From Candidatus Thioglobus sp. NP1 (lineage in GTDB: Bacteria > Pseudomonadota > Gammaproteobacteria > PS1 > Pseudothioglobaceae): a stretch of DNA of 64,000 nt. Below are positions 44,482 to 54,056 of the stretch, one piece after another. The notes under the pieces are model-generated. The model had not been told where the DNA came from and did not search any database. It saw only the letters and a list, made by a program, of their open reading frames with translations. The translations under genes and the position numbers were made by a program. Every line of letters begins with the position of its first letter. Position 1 is the first letter of the stretch. The stretch is from positions 496,001 to 560,000 of the forward strand of contig NZ_CP023860.1 of assembly GCF_003326015.1 (NCBI RefSeq), written 5' to 3'.

Positions 44482-44820
44482 TTAATCATCCAGAAGAAAA
44501 GTTGGCATCTTGTAATACATATCAAGTAGATCTCCATCTAATGAATTTTGAGGTTTTAAGCAAACAGTTTGAAAAACAGTGGAGTAATTCGCAGATGCTG
44601 TTGAATAAAACATTGCTTTTTCTTCATTTTCTTTTTTCCATTGTTCGTCTGCAAGATAAATAAAAGTTCCAATAGAATCATAAATTTTTTGACACGTTTC
44701 TGTTGAGTAATTTCCAGTTTCTCTTGTCCTATCACCATCTATAATAGCCATTTTATTAATTTCATCAGCCGATATTGAAAAAGAAATTAGTAACAGTGTT
44801 GTAAGGAAAATATTTCTCAT
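44482..44820 (-). CDS. Small exported protein, unknown
   Basis: A 112-residue protein with a signal peptide (MRNIFLTTLLLISFSISA) and a mature part with two cysteines (TETCQKIYD and QTVCLKP) likely joined in the periplasm. No family is recognised. It lies 23 bp downstream of plsY in the same direction and may share its transcript. Confidence 0.6.
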   Translation of the reverse strand: MRNIFLTTLLLISFSISADEINKMAIIDGDRTRETGNYSTETCQKIYDSIGTFIYLADEQWKKENEEKAMFYSTASANYSTVFQTVCLKPQNSLDGDLLDMYYKMPTFLLDD

Positions 44821-44843
44821 AAATAAAATTATATTATAAAATT

Positions 44844-45428
44844 TTAAAACTTAATAACCTCTTCTTCACCATTCATTATTCTTTTTATGTTTGCTCGATG
44901 TGTGAAATATATAAATAGATTAATTAGAAAAATGATTAGCGTTGCCTGAAGATTATGACTAGTTATAATAAAATAAAAATAAATTGGCGATAGTAGTGTT
45001 GCAGTTAGGGCTGCAATAGATGAAACTTTTATAACCTTTGCTACGATGAGCCAAATAATTGAAAAAGTCAACCCTACAAAAAAATTCAAACCAATTAATC
45101 CTCCAAGATAGGTTGCAACTCCCTTACCCCCCTTAAAATTATAATAAATTGGAAATACATGACCTAGAAAAGAACAAAGAAGAATGACAGTCAGTTCAAT
45201 TAGAGAAAACTCTAAATAATGCCCTATTACTACTGGCATAGCTCCTTTTAAGCCATCGAATAAAAGAACAAAGGCAGCTAATTTTCTACCACCAATTCGA
45301 AGTACATTTGTTGCACCTGGGTTTTTAGAGCCTTCTGTTCTTGGGTCTGGGAGACTAAAAATTTTACAAATAATAATGGCACTTGAAATTGAGCCAACTA
45401 AATAACTTGCTATTAAAAAATAAAACAA
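44844..45428 (-). CDS. plsY: Acyl-phosphate:glycerol-3-phosphate acyltransferase
   Basis: An inner-membrane enzyme of 194 residues that acylates glycerol-3-phosphate, the first step of phospholipid synthesis. GSISSAIIICKIFSLPDPR, the GSKNPGATNVLRIGG motif and FPIYYNFKGGKGVATYLGG are the three conserved family blocks. Five or six membrane helices are visible. It is divergent from folB with a 131-bp gap. Confidence 0.95.
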   Translation of the reverse strand: MFYFLIASYLVGSISSAIIICKIFSLPDPRTEGSKNPGATNVLRIGGRKLAAFVLLFDGLKGAMPVVIGHYLEFSLIELTVILLCSFLGHVFPIYYNFKGGKGVATYLGGLIGLNFFVGLTFSIIWLIVAKVIKVSSIAALTATLLSPIYFYFIITSHNLQATLIIFLINLFIYFTHRANIKRIMNGEEEVIKF

Positions 45429-45559
45429 AAACTACTCCTTATTTAATTTGCCATATTGTTTTATGACTAATAAACAAATTATATCAATGAAAACAATTTT
45501 TTGTAGTGTTCGAACAATTCTCAAAGGTATCATAATACTTTTTTTTAAATAAATTAATT

Positions 45560-45913
45560 ATGGATATTGTTTTTGTTGAGGGCCTCAAGATAGATACTGT
45601 TATTGGAATCTATGATTGGGAGAGAAAGATACGCCAAGATATTATTTTAGATATTGAGATGTCATCTGACATTGCTGCAGCTGCTAAAACTGATCATATC
45701 GATCAGGCACTTAACTACAAAGATGTTTGTAAGCGTGTTGCAAGTTTTGTAAGAGAGTCTAAATTTGAACTTGTTGAGACTTTAGCAGAAGAAATTTGTC
45801 AAATTATTCTTAATGAATTTGATATTAGTTGGGTGAAACTAAAGCTTAATAAAGGTGAAGCAATTACAGGTGCAACAGGGGTGGGTGTTATTATTGAAAG
45901 AACTAATCAATAA
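45560..45913 (+). CDS. folB: Dihydroneopterin aldolase
   Basis: Converts dihydroneopterin to hydroxymethyl-dihydropterin for folate synthesis. The 117-residue protein begins DIVFVEGLKIDTVIGIYDWE, with the conserved glutamate-rich segment LVETLAEEICQIIL near 72-85 and a C-terminal lysine in KLKLNKGEAITGA. Its stop shares one base with the folK start, so the next folate step is translationally coupled. Confidence 0.95.
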   Translation: MDIVFVEGLKIDTVIGIYDWERKIRQDIILDIEMSSDIAAAAKTDHIDQALNYKDVCKRVASFVRESKFELVETLAEEICQIILNEFDISWVKLKLNKGEAITGATGVGVIIERTNQ

Positions 45914-46407
45914 TGAATTTGCTTCATCTTAATATTGGTTCAAATCAAGATAGACGTAAAAATATTCGTCTAGCTATTGATAGTCTTAACTCAAATTTTT
46001 CAAATATTACTTTATCCTCTTTATATGAAAGTCCATCAGAGGGTTTTGCAGGAAGTAACTTTTATAATTTAGGTGTTAATGTTGAGTCAGACCATAATAT
46101 TAATAATGTAGTAGAAATTTTGCGAAAAATAGAAAACACTCTAGGAAGAGATCGATCTATGCCAAAATTTTCTTCAAGAATTATTGATCTCGATCTTGTT
46201 TTATATAATGATGTAATTGATGAGATATTAAATGTCCCTCGAAAAGATATATTAAAGTACGCTTTTGTGATGGCTCCTCTTGCAGAATTAAATCCTCAGG
46301 ATAGTCATCCTCAATTAGGTGTTTCATATTCTAAGCTTTGGTCAGAATTCCAATCAACTAAGGATTTTGACTTAAATCAGTATAATATCAACAAACTTTT
46401 TGATTAA
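45913..46407 (+). CDS. folK: Hydroxymethyl-dihydropterin pyrophosphokinase
   Basis: Uses ATP to activate hydroxymethyl-dihydropterin. The family signature RDRSMPKFSSRIIDLDLVLYN is near residues 77-97, containing the two magnesium-binding aspartates. The N-terminal LNIGSNQDRRKN pterin/ATP block is present. The 164-residue length is standard. It begins one base into the folB stop codon and is followed directly by dsbA. Confidence 0.95.
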   Translation: MNLLHLNIGSNQDRRKNIRLAIDSLNSNFSNITLSSLYESPSEGFAGSNFYNLGVNVESDHNINNVVEILRKIENTLGRDRSMPKFSSRIIDLDLVLYNDVIDEILNVPRKDILKYAFVMAPLAELNPQDSHPQLGVSYSKLWSEFQSTKDFDLNQYNINKLFD

Positions 46408-47046
46408 ATGACTTCTAACATGAAAAAAATAACCGCGCTATCGTCTCTAATTATTCTCTCAGCTTTTGTATTTTTTACTAACACTACCCAAGCTGAATTT
46501 GTTGCTGGTAAAAATTATACTGTTATAGATAAGCCTGTGGAAACTTCAACTGGAGCGAAGGTCGAAGTCAGGGAGCTCTTTTGGTATTTCTGTCCACATT
46601 GTTTTTCTGTTCATCCTCTTCTAGATAATTGGTTGCAAACGATGGATCCTTCTGCGCAGTTAGTACTTCAACCCGCTGTCTTTCCAGGATGGGAGTATGG
46701 CGCAAGTTTTTATTATGTTCTTGAGGAGTTAGGTGAGGTTAATCGTCTACATGGTCCTCTATTTGATGCAATCCATGTTCAAAAACTAAATTTCAAAACC
46801 CAACAAGATTTTGTTACTTGGCTTACTTTAAATGGCATTGATGAGGGAAGGGCAAATAAGGTCTATGAATCTTTTGCAGTTAAAGTTGCTGTTAATAAAG
46901 CAAAAGCTAATACTTATAAATATCGTATTACTGGAGTTCCAGCTTTCATAGTGAATGGAAAATATATAGTCAATGCTACTTCAGCTGGCAGTGAAGAAAA
47001 GATCTTTGAAGTATTGGATTATCTAATTCAAAAAGAATCTCAATAA
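46408..47046 (+). CDS. dsbA: Thiol:disulfide interchange protein DsbA
   Basis: A periplasmic oxidase that forms disulfides in exported proteins. A signal peptide (about 1-29) precedes a thioredoxin fold with the active site FCPHC (Cys62, Cys65) and the cis-proline segment TGVPAF. The 212-residue length is standard. ATG 46420 is an alternative start (MKKITAL), more typical for a signal peptide. It lies directly after folK; two small exported cysteine-containing proteins at 41860 and 44482 are possible clients. Confidence 0.94.
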   Translation: MTSNMKKITALSSLIILSAFVFFTNTTQAEFVAGKNYTVIDKPVETSTGAKVEVRELFWYFCPHCFSVHPLLDNWLQTMDPSAQLVLQPAVFPGWEYGASFYYVLEELGEVNRLHGPLFDAIHVQKLNFKTQQDFVTWLTLNGIDEGRANKVYESFAVKVAVNKAKANTYKYRITGVPAFIVNGKYIVNATSAGSEEKIFEVLDYLIQKESQ

Positions 47047-47048
47047 TA

Positions 47049-47828
47049 GTGGAAAGGCTCTCAGCCGATACTGTTTTACTATTTTCAGGATTAGATCCAA
47101 GTGGTGCAGCAGGAATTGCTGCTGATATTGAAACAATTAATCAGTTTGGTGTTACATCACTTCCTATAATTACAACACTAACTGCTCAAAATACTCAAAA
47201 AGTTTTATCTCTTGAGCCAACAAATAATCTTTTTTTAAATGATCAATTTCGATTAATCGATGATGATATTTACTTTAAAACAGTAAAAATTGGTCTTTTA
47301 GGATCTTTATCTCAAATTGAAACAATATCAAGGTTACTTAGTACTAGGAAAGATTTTGTCATTATTCTTGATCCTATTATCATGTCCTCTTCAAATAATG
47401 AGCTAAGTTCTAATGATATGATTGACATGATGAAAAAAGCACTGATACCTCTTTGTACTTTAATAACTCCAAACTTAGAGGAGTTAAAGCTTCTTGCACC
47501 TGGTCTAGATGAAAAATTAGCTGTAAAAAGTTTAAATTGCCCCTGGACTCTCATAACTACTTCTGATAGCTCTGAAATTGAAATTGAACATCGTTTATAT
47601 CATTATTCTGACCTTATCAGAAAATTCTCATACAAAAAACTTCCTGGGAAGTACCATGGTTCGGGTTGCACCTTATCTAGTGCAATAAGCGCTTTAATGG
47701 CAAGTGGTGTAGAAGTTGAGGAAGCATCTAGAAGAGGGCTTGATTACACATATCAAACTCTATTAAATGCAAAAAAGCTTGGTAAAATGCAATATCATCC
47801 AAACCGAACCTATCCAAAACAATTATGA
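47049..47828 (+). CDS. thiD: Hydroxymethylpyrimidine/phosphomethylpyrimidine kinase
   Basis: Phosphorylates HMP and HMP-P for thiamine synthesis. The ribokinase-fold start SGLDPSGAAGIAADIETI is near residues 14-31, and the anion-hole GSGCTLSSAISALMASG segment is near 202-218. The 259-residue length fits. The start is GTG at 47049, two bases after the dsbA stop. Its end overlaps hisC by 4 bp. Confidence 0.92.
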   Translation: MERLSADTVLLFSGLDPSGAAGIAADIETINQFGVTSLPIITTLTAQNTQKVLSLEPTNNLFLNDQFRLIDDDIYFKTVKIGLLGSLSQIETISRLLSTRKDFVIILDPIIMSSSNNELSSNDMIDMMKKALIPLCTLITPNLEELKLLAPGLDEKLAVKSLNCPWTLITTSDSSEIEIEHRLYHYSDLIRKFSYKKLPGKYHGSGCTLSSAISALMASGVEVEEASRRGLDYTYQTLLNAKKLGKMQYHPNRTYPKQL

Positions 47829-48892
47829 CGTTTATTGAGCAATGGCTAAGAACTGATATTAGAGATATCAAAGCTTACAATGTGCCTTCTTCAAAAAATA
47901 TGCTCAAGTTGGATGCAATGGAAAGCCCATTTGGAATTCCTGAGAATCTCCAACCAGATTTTTTAGACTGTCTGAAAAGAGCCCAAGTGAATCGTTATCC
48001 TGATGCCAATGCTGAAGAACTAAATACCACTATTAGAAGTCTAATGGATATTCCAAATGACTTAGGAGTTTTGCTCGGTAATGGGTCTGATGAACTAATT
48101 CAACTTCTAGCTATGGCATGTAATAGCGGCGATCTAATAATGAGCTTTGAGCCAAGTTTTGTGATGTATGAAATGATTTCGAAGTTTACTCATCTTAACT
48201 ATGAAGGAATAAGTCTTAATGAAAATTTTGAAATTGATTTAGATATAACAGTTAAGTCCATTACAAGTAAAAAGCCAAAGTTGATTTTTATTGCTTATCC
48301 TAATAATCCAACTGGAAATTCATTTGACAATGAAGTCATTAAAGAAATTATTAAGTCCACTGATGCTTTAGTTGTCTTAGATGAAGCTTATTACGCCTAT
48401 TCTGAAAAAAGCTTTATAGATGAGATTTCTAATTTTCCAAATCTAATAGTACTCCGCACTATTTCAAAAATAGGATTTGCAGGTCTTAGACTGGGGATAT
48501 TAGTTGGAAGTCAGGGCACCATAGAGCAATTAAATAAATTACGGTTACCATACAATATAAATATTCTGACTCAAGCTAGTGCAAATTTTTTGCTTAAAGA
48601 AAAGAAGAATATTCATAATAATGCTAAAACAATTATTGATGAGAGAGGGCGAGTTTTTAAAGAACTTTCACTAATTTCACAACTTACTGTCTTTCCATCT
48701 CAGGCTAACTTCATTTTAGTAAAAGCTGACAATATAAATTCTTTAAATGAATTTTTAAAATCTCATGGAATTCTAGTTAAATCCTTTAAAGATGGATCAA
48801 AACTTAAAAACTTTCTTAGAATAACTATTAGTAAATTACAGGAAAATAATACTTTTCTTAATTGTATTAAGGATTACTATGGCAAATCTTGA
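47825..48892 (+). CDS. hisC: Histidinol-phosphate aminotransferase
   Basis: A PLP enzyme that transaminates imidazole acetol phosphate in histidine synthesis. LDAMESPFG and the PYNPTG-type AYPNNPTGNSF block are present. VLDEAYYAYS and RTISKIGFAGLRLG contain the PLP-binding lysine at residue 215. The 355-residue length is standard. It overlaps thiD by 4 bp and the NIF3 gene by 14 bp. It is not next to hisBH. Confidence 0.94.
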   Translation: MTFIEQWLRTDIRDIKAYNVPSSKNMLKLDAMESPFGIPENLQPDFLDCLKRAQVNRYPDANAEELNTTIRSLMDIPNDLGVLLGNGSDELIQLLAMACNSGDLIMSFEPSFVMYEMISKFTHLNYEGISLNENFEIDLDITVKSITSKKPKLIFIAYPNNPTGNSFDNEVIKEIIKSTDALVVLDEAYYAYSEKSFIDEISNFPNLIVLRTISKIGFAGLRLGILVGSQGTIEQLNKLRLPYNINILTQASANFLLKEKKNIHNNAKTIIDERGRVFKELSLISQLTVFPSQANFILVKADNINSLNEFLKSHGILVKSFKDGSKLKNFLRITISKLQENNTFLNCIKDYYGKS

Positions 48893-49619
48893 AGAACTAA
48901 AAAATTATTGTGATAACTACCTCAATGTTAACAAATTTAAGGATTATTGTCCAAATGGTTTACAAGTTGAAGGATCTTCTAAAGTTAATAAAATTGTAAG
49001 TGGCGTAAGTGCAAATTTAGAACTTATTGAGCAAGCAATCGAGGAAAAAGCAGATGCTATTTTTGTTCATCATGGAATCTTTTGGGATAATGAATCGAAA
49101 ACAATAACTGGAGCAAAGCGTAACAAAGTTGCTTTACTTCTCAATCATAATATTAGTCTTTTTGGGTTTCACTTACCCTTAGATGATCATCCTGAGGTTG
49201 GAAATAATATTGAACTTGGAAGACGTTTAGGTATTAAAAATATGACACCAGTTGATGATAGTTTGTTGTGGCAAGGTGAATTAAAAACTAATATAAGCGA
49301 TTTTTTAAAACTCATTGAAGATAAGTTGAATAGGGCTCCACAAATATATGGAGCTAAAAATCAAGAGATTAGTAAAATTGCATGGTGTACAGGAGGTGCC
49401 CAAGGCTTCATTGATGACGCTATTAAACTAAATGTTGATTTGTATTTAAGTGGTGAGGTTTCTGAAAAGACACCAGCAGCTGCAAAAGAAAGCAATATTA
49501 ATTATATTGCAGCAGGACACCATGCAACAGAGAGGTATGGAATTCAAGCCTTGTGCAGTCATCTTTGTTCCAAATTTAAATTGCAACATAAGTATATTGA
49601 GGTAGATAATTCTGTCTAA
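48879..49619 (+). CDS. NIF3/YbgI-like dinuclear metal-centre protein
   Basis: A 246-residue member of the NIF3 family (annotated GTP cyclohydrolase 1 type 2). Metal-ligand motifs are visible: the IFVHHGIFWD block near residues 62-71, a conserved DHPEVGNN and the C-terminal AAGHHATERYGIQAL. E. coli YbgI has 247 residues. Cellular role is unresolved. Its ATG lies inside the hisC end. Confidence 0.9.
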   Translation: MANLEELKNYCDNYLNVNKFKDYCPNGLQVEGSSKVNKIVSGVSANLELIEQAIEEKADAIFVHHGIFWDNESKTITGAKRNKVALLLNHNISLFGFHLPLDDHPEVGNNIELGRRLGIKNMTPVDDSLLWQGELKTNISDFLKLIEDKLNRAPQIYGAKNQEISKIAWCTGGAQGFIDDAIKLNVDLYLSGEVSEKTPAAAKESNINYIAAGHHATERYGIQALCSHLCSKFKLQHKYIEVDNSV

Positions 49620-49642
49620 TTTTTTAATTATTTGGTAGTAAT

Positions 49643-50548
49643 ATGGAGCGCATAAAATTATCAAATACAATTCATTTAAGTAGAATCATTTATGGAATGT
49701 GGCGCTTAGTTAATGATCAAGATATTTCTAAGAAACATGTCAGTAAGAAAGTTAATCTCTGCCTAGATCAGGGAATTACAACCTTTGATCAAGCTGCAGT
49801 ATATGGTCTATATTCAGCTGAGTCATTATTTGGAGAGGTTTTGAAATCTACTCCATCATTAAGACATAAAATTGAAATAATCTCTAAATGTGGGATAGTT
49901 AACCCCTCTAATAGGTATTCAAATGCGAGAGTAAGTTATTATGATACTTCTAAAGAGCATATTTTTAGTTCAGTTGATGCTTCATTAAGTAATATGGGTA
50001 CGGACTATTTAGACTTACTTTTAATTCATCGACAAGATCCTTATATGGATCATTTTGAAACTGGAAGAGCTCTTGATGAACTTGTTTCATTAGGAAAAGT
50101 AAAACAAGTTGGTGTTTCAAATTTTAAACCATGGGATTTTTCTTTATTGCAGTCAAACATGAAGAGTAAATTAGTCACTAATCAAATTGAAATGTCTCTA
50201 GCAGCAACTGGCGCATTTACTAATGGTGATTTAGCTTTTCATCAAGAACAAAATACTTCAATAATGGCTTGGTCACCATTAGGTGGAGGATCTATAATTA
50301 AGCATCAAGGTCCACTTGGAAGGGCTTTAGACAAAATAGCGCATAGCCAAAATGTTGATAGAGCGGCAGTCGCAGTTGCCTGGATATTGTCTCATCCTGC
50401 TAAAATTCTGCCAATCGTAGGTACAAATAATTTGAATAGAATAGCTATGATATCTGATGCTATAAAGGTAAATATGGATCGTCAATCTTGGTTTGAACTT
50501 TATACTACATCATTTAATACTGATGAAGAATCATGGCGACTTCCATAA
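49643..50548 (+). CDS. Aldo/keto reductase (YdhF-like)
   Basis: A cytosolic NADPH-dependent oxidoreductase of 301 residues. The AKR catalytic Asp and Tyr are in TFDQAAVYG (normally FDxADxYG; here Ala replaces the second Asp side-chain position), and IEIISKCGI supplies the catalytic lysine. GVSNFKPWDFSLL and a C-terminal PIVGTNN block follow. Substrate is unknown. The start lies 23 bp after the NIF3 gene. Confidence 0.86.
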   Translation: MERIKLSNTIHLSRIIYGMWRLVNDQDISKKHVSKKVNLCLDQGITTFDQAAVYGLYSAESLFGEVLKSTPSLRHKIEIISKCGIVNPSNRYSNARVSYYDTSKEHIFSSVDASLSNMGTDYLDLLLIHRQDPYMDHFETGRALDELVSLGKVKQVGVSNFKPWDFSLLQSNMKSKLVTNQIEMSLAATGAFTNGDLAFHQEQNTSIMAWSPLGGGSIIKHQGPLGRALDKIAHSQNVDRAAVAVAWILSHPAKILPIVGTNNLNRIAMISDAIKVNMDRQSWFELYTTSFNTDEESWRLP

Positions 50549-50643
50549 TTTGTTTAAAATTAATATTTGAGGCAATTGAGTATATTTATGAATATTGTCT
50601 CTAGACCTTCGTATAATTTACACTTTTTTAGTAATTCTGAATT

Positions 50644-51669
50644 ATGAGTAAAAAATATAACGTTGCCATTATTGGTGCTACAGGAGCTGTTGGTGAAACT
50701 TTGATTTCTATATTGGATCAAAGGAATTTTCCTATAGATAATTTATACCCTTTAGCTTCTAAACGTTCAGCAGGTTCGAAGGTTTCTTGTTTAGGAAAGT
50801 CTTGGACAGTTGAAGAGCTAGATACTTTTGATTTTTCCAAGGTCCATATTGGATTATTTTCTGCAGGTGGTGATATATCAAAAAAATATGCCCCTATTGC
50901 TGCTGAACATGGTTGTATTGTGATTGATAATACATCTCACTTCAGGAGAGATGAAGACATCCCTTTGGTTGTTCCCGAGGTAAATTCACATGCTATAGCT
51001 AACTATACTAATAGGAATATAATTGCAAATCCAAATTGTTCAACTATTCAAATGTTAGTTGCTCTTAAGCCTATTTATGATGCAGTAGGAATTTCAAGAA
51101 TTAATGTTGCAACCTACCAAGCTGTTTCTGGAAGTGGTAAAGAAGCTATTACGGAACTTACTAATCAAACTGCTAACTTATTAAATGGTAAGGATGTTGA
51201 GGTAGAGGTTTATACAAAACAGATTGCTTTTAATGCCATACCACATATTGATTCATTCCAAGAGAATGGATATACAAGAGAGGAAATGAAAATGGTTTGG
51301 GAGACCCAGAAGATATTTGAGGATGAGAATCTCTTGGTTAATCCTACAGCTGTTAGGATTCCTGTTGTATATGGCCACTCAGAGGCTGTTCATATAGAAA
51401 CTAAGGAGAAAATTTCTGCAAATGATGCTCGTCATCTTCTTGAAAAAGCTGAAGGTGTTATAGTTATGGATGAAAGAAGTGATGGAGGTTATGCAACCCC
51501 TTTTTCAGAGGCCACTAACAATGATGCTACATATGTCAGTCGAATAAGAGAAGATATTAGTCACGATAAAGGATTAAATTTATGGGTAGTGTCTGATAAT
51601 ATTCGAAAAGGAGCTGCTCTTAATACCATTCAAATAGCTGAAATTCTCATCAGAGACTATATTGCTTAA
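50644..51669 (+). CDS. asd: Aspartate-semialdehyde dehydrogenase
   Basis: Reduces aspartyl phosphate to the semialdehyde feeding lysine, threonine and methionine. The NADP-binding IIGATGAVGETLISIL block opens the protein. The catalytic cysteine is Cys132 in ANPNCSTIQM and the substrate-binding RIPVVYGHSEAVHIET segment is near 240-255. The 341-residue length is the short ASADH form. TATAAT at 50612-50617 is a possible -10 box. The aspartokinase gene is about 35 kb away. Confidence 0.95.
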   Translation: MSKKYNVAIIGATGAVGETLISILDQRNFPIDNLYPLASKRSAGSKVSCLGKSWTVEELDTFDFSKVHIGLFSAGGDISKKYAPIAAEHGCIVIDNTSHFRRDEDIPLVVPEVNSHAIANYTNRNIIANPNCSTIQMLVALKPIYDAVGISRINVATYQAVSGSGKEAITELTNQTANLLNGKDVEVEVYTKQIAFNAIPHIDSFQENGYTREEMKMVWETQKIFEDENLLVNPTAVRIPVVYGHSEAVHIETKEKISANDARHLLEKAEGVIVMDERSDGGYATPFSEATNNDATYVSRIREDISHDKGLNLWVVSDNIRKGAALNTIQIAEILIRDYIA

Positions 51670-51683
51670 GATAAAATCAACTT

Positions 51684-52265
51684 ATGATAAATAAACAGCG
51701 CAAAACAAATGAAACTGATATTTCAGTCAGCCTAGAGTTATATGGGACCGGTAAAGCTGATATTCAGACAGGGGTCCCCTTTTTAGATCATATGCTAGAC
51801 CAAATTGCTCGTCATGGATTAATGGACCTTTCTATTAAGTGTGATGGTGATACAGAAATCGATGATCACCATACTGTTGAAGATATAGGTATTACAATCG
51901 GACAAGCATTTTTTGAAGCTGTTGGTGATAAAAAAGGCTTAACAAGATATGGGCATGCATATGTCCCTTTGGATGAGGCTTTATCAAGAGTAGTTGTGGA
52001 TTTATCAGGGCGACCTGGACTTGACTTAGGGGTAAAGTTTACAAGAGACCGTGTTGGAACATTTGATGTGGATCTTATTAGAGAATTTTTTCAGGGTTTT
52101 GTAAATCATGCGCTAGTGACCCTGCATATTGATAATATGAAAGGTGTTAATTCTCATCACCAAGCAGAAACAGTATTTAAGGCTTTTGGTAGAGCACTAA
52201 GAATGGCTGTTACTCCAGATGAAAGGCAAGTTAATGTAATTCCTTCAACTAAGGGTTCACTCTAG
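51684..52265 (+). CDS. hisB: Imidazoleglycerol-phosphate dehydratase
   Basis: Catalyses the sixth step of histidine synthesis. The 193-residue protein is the single-function form; the N-terminal histidinol phosphatase of E. coli HisB is absent. The metal-binding blocks [11 protein letters not shown] and [18 protein letters not shown] are present. It follows asd by 14 bp and precedes hisH by 19 bp. Confidence 0.96.
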   Translation: MINKQRKTNETDISVSLELYGTGKADIQTGVPFLDHMLDQIARHGLMDLSIKCDGDTEIDDHHTVEDIGITIGQAFFEAVGDKKGLTRYGHAYVPLDEALSRVVVDLSGRPGLDLGVKFTRDRVGTFDVDLIREFFQGFVNHALVTLHIDNMKGVNSHHQAETVFKAFGRALRMAVTPDERQVNVIPSTKGSL

Positions 52266-52284
52266 AGAGGGAAGGGTAGACAAC

Positions 52285-52899
52285 ATGCAAACAATTGCAA
52301 TTGTTGATTATGGGATGGGAAATGTCCGATCAGTTCAGAAAGCCTTAGAGTATGTAGCTCCTAATCAGCATTGCATTCTTACAAATAATCCGCAAATAAT
52401 AAGAGATTCAGATCGTGTCGTGTTTCCTGGTCAGGGTGCTATGGGAGCTTGTATGAGTGCCCTTCAATCAAATACATTAATTGAAGAAATTAAGTTTTCA
52501 GCAAATTCAAAACCATTCTTAGGAATATGTTTAGGATTACAGCTACTGTTTGATTATAGTGAAGAAAACAATGGCACAAATGGGCTATCAATAGTTCCAG
52601 GAAAGGTACTTAAATTTCAAAATAGTGATCTTAAAATACCACATATGGGATGGAATAGAGTTAATCAAGTATTAAATCACCCACTTTGGCACAAAATTGA
52701 GAATAATAGCCGATTCTATAGTGTTCATAGCTATTACGTAGATGAAGAAGATTCAAATTGTGTTGTGGGAACTAGTGAGTATGACCAAACTTTTACGTCT
52801 GCGATTGCATTTGATAAGCTATTTGCAGTTCAGTTTCATCCAGAAAAATCACAAAGTGATGGCTTACAATTACTCAGAAACTTTACCACCTGGAACTAA
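52285..52899 (+). CDS. hisH: Imidazole glycerol phosphate synthase, glutaminase subunit
   Basis: Supplies ammonia from glutamine to HisF. Triad: Cys82 in LGICLGLQLL, and His/Glu in QFHPEKSQSDG near residue 187. The 204-residue length is standard. In most gammaproteobacteria hisA-hisF-hisI follow; here a convergent DUF1841 gene lies 11 bp beyond, and hisF is absent from the window. Confidence 0.96.
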   Translation: MQTIAIVDYGMGNVRSVQKALEYVAPNQHCILTNNPQIIRDSDRVVFPGQGAMGACMSALQSNTLIEEIKFSANSKPFLGICLGLQLLFDYSEENNGTNGLSIVPGKVLKFQNSDLKIPHMGWNRVNQVLNHPLWHKIENNSRFYSVHSYYVDEEDSNCVVGTSEYDQTFTSAIAFDKLFAVQFHPEKSQSDGLQLLRNFTTWN

Positions 52900-52910
52900 A
52901 ACTCAAATAT

Positions 52911-53327
52911 TCAATGTAATAGGTTATTTAAACTGAGTATATATTTCTCATGGTCAAGTTCAGTATTATTTCTTTGAGAGGCGAAAATCATCTCAGCAAT
53001 GCACTCCATCATTAGGTGCTCAACTTCATGCGGGTCATTATATTTTTTGAGTAACTTTTCATATATTGAACTAATTTCTTGTGGCTGATTGATTGACAAT
53101 TGATCTTTCAAGGCAAGATGAAGATTAATATGAAGAAAAGGATTTATTTCTCCCTGTTCTGGAAAGTAATCTGAAGAGATATTTTTAATAATCTTGTGAT
53201 ATTCTGGATGAGATTCAATTATTAAGGCTAATTGAGTTTCTAATGGCTCTAGATGTTCTTTATTAAGATGCTTTTGCCAGGCGCTTGCTAAAAATTCTCT
53301 TTGTTTCTTTCTATCTTGAGAATACAC
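52911..53327 (-). CDS. DUF1841 family protein
   Basis: A 138-residue cytosolic protein of a family found mainly in beta/gammaproteobacteria, unknown function. Family blocks are SQDRKKQREFLASAWQKH at the start, EPLETQLALIIESHPEYH and the INPFLHINLHLALKDQL segment. The start is GTG at 53327. The nth gene lies 17 bp upstream in the same direction, a common pairing for this family. Confidence 0.88.
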   Translation of the reverse strand: MYSQDRKKQREFLASAWQKHLNKEHLEPLETQLALIIESHPEYHKIIKNISSDYFPEQGEINPFLHINLHLALKDQLSINQPQEISSIYEKLLKKYNDPHEVEHLMMECIAEMIFASQRNNTELDHEKYILSLNNLLH

Positions 53328-53344
53328 CGCTAATATTCATTTAA

Positions 53345-53977
53345 TTATATATTCTTTTCTTCGTATTCACAGAGATCAAGAAGTCTGCAGTCTGGACAAT
53401 GGGGTGACCTAGCTTTACAAACATACCTTCCATGCAGAATCATGAGATGATGAGCAGGGACTTTAAATTCATCTGGTATAAACTTAATTAATTTCTTTTC
53501 AACTTCAAGTACTGTTTTTCCAGAAGCAATAGCAGTTCTATTAGCTACTCTATAGATATGAGTATCTACTGCAATAGTTGGTTGACCAAAAGCCGTATTT
53601 AGAACTACATTAGCTGTTTTACGCCCAACGCCTGGAAGTGCTTCTAATTCTTTTCTTGTTTCAGGAACTTTTGAGCTATATTTATCAATTAATATACGGC
53701 ATGTTTGAATAATATGCTTTGCCTTTGAATTAAATAATCCAATAGATTTAATAGTATTACGAAGTTTATCTTCTCCTAACTCATAGATAGATTCAGGAGT
53801 ATTTGCAAGAGGAAAAAGGATACTAGTTACTTGATTTACACTTTTATCTGTAGCCTGTGCTGATAGCGTTACAGCAACTAACAACTCAAAAGAAGTTGAA
53901 TAGTTAAGTTCAGTAGTTGGGTTTGGTATTTGCTTAAGCAATCTTCCAAACATTTCACTTCGAGTTTCGGCGTTCAT
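53345..53977 (-). CDS. nth: Endonuclease III
   Basis: A DNA glycosylase/AP lyase that removes oxidised pyrimidines. The helix-hairpin-helix LPGVGRKTANVVL contains the catalytic lysine, followed by the aspartate in VDTHIYRVANR. The C-terminal [4Fe-4S] cluster ligands are CKARSPHCPDCRLLDLC. The 210-residue length is standard (E. coli 211). Confidence 0.97.
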   Translation of the reverse strand: MNAETRSEMFGRLLKQIPNPTTELNYSTSFELLVAVTLSAQATDKSVNQVTSILFPLANTPESIYELGEDKLRNTIKSIGLFNSKAKHIIQTCRILIDKYSSKVPETRKELEALPGVGRKTANVVLNTAFGQPTIAVDTHIYRVANRTAIASGKTVLEVEKKLIKFIPDEFKVPAHHLMILHGRYVCKARSPHCPDCRLLDLCEYEEKNI

Positions 53978-54056
53978 TTAAACCTTATTTGATCAAACTA
54001 TGGCCAAATATTATACTTTAATTATGATTATTTATCAATACTAAGGCTTTTAACTC

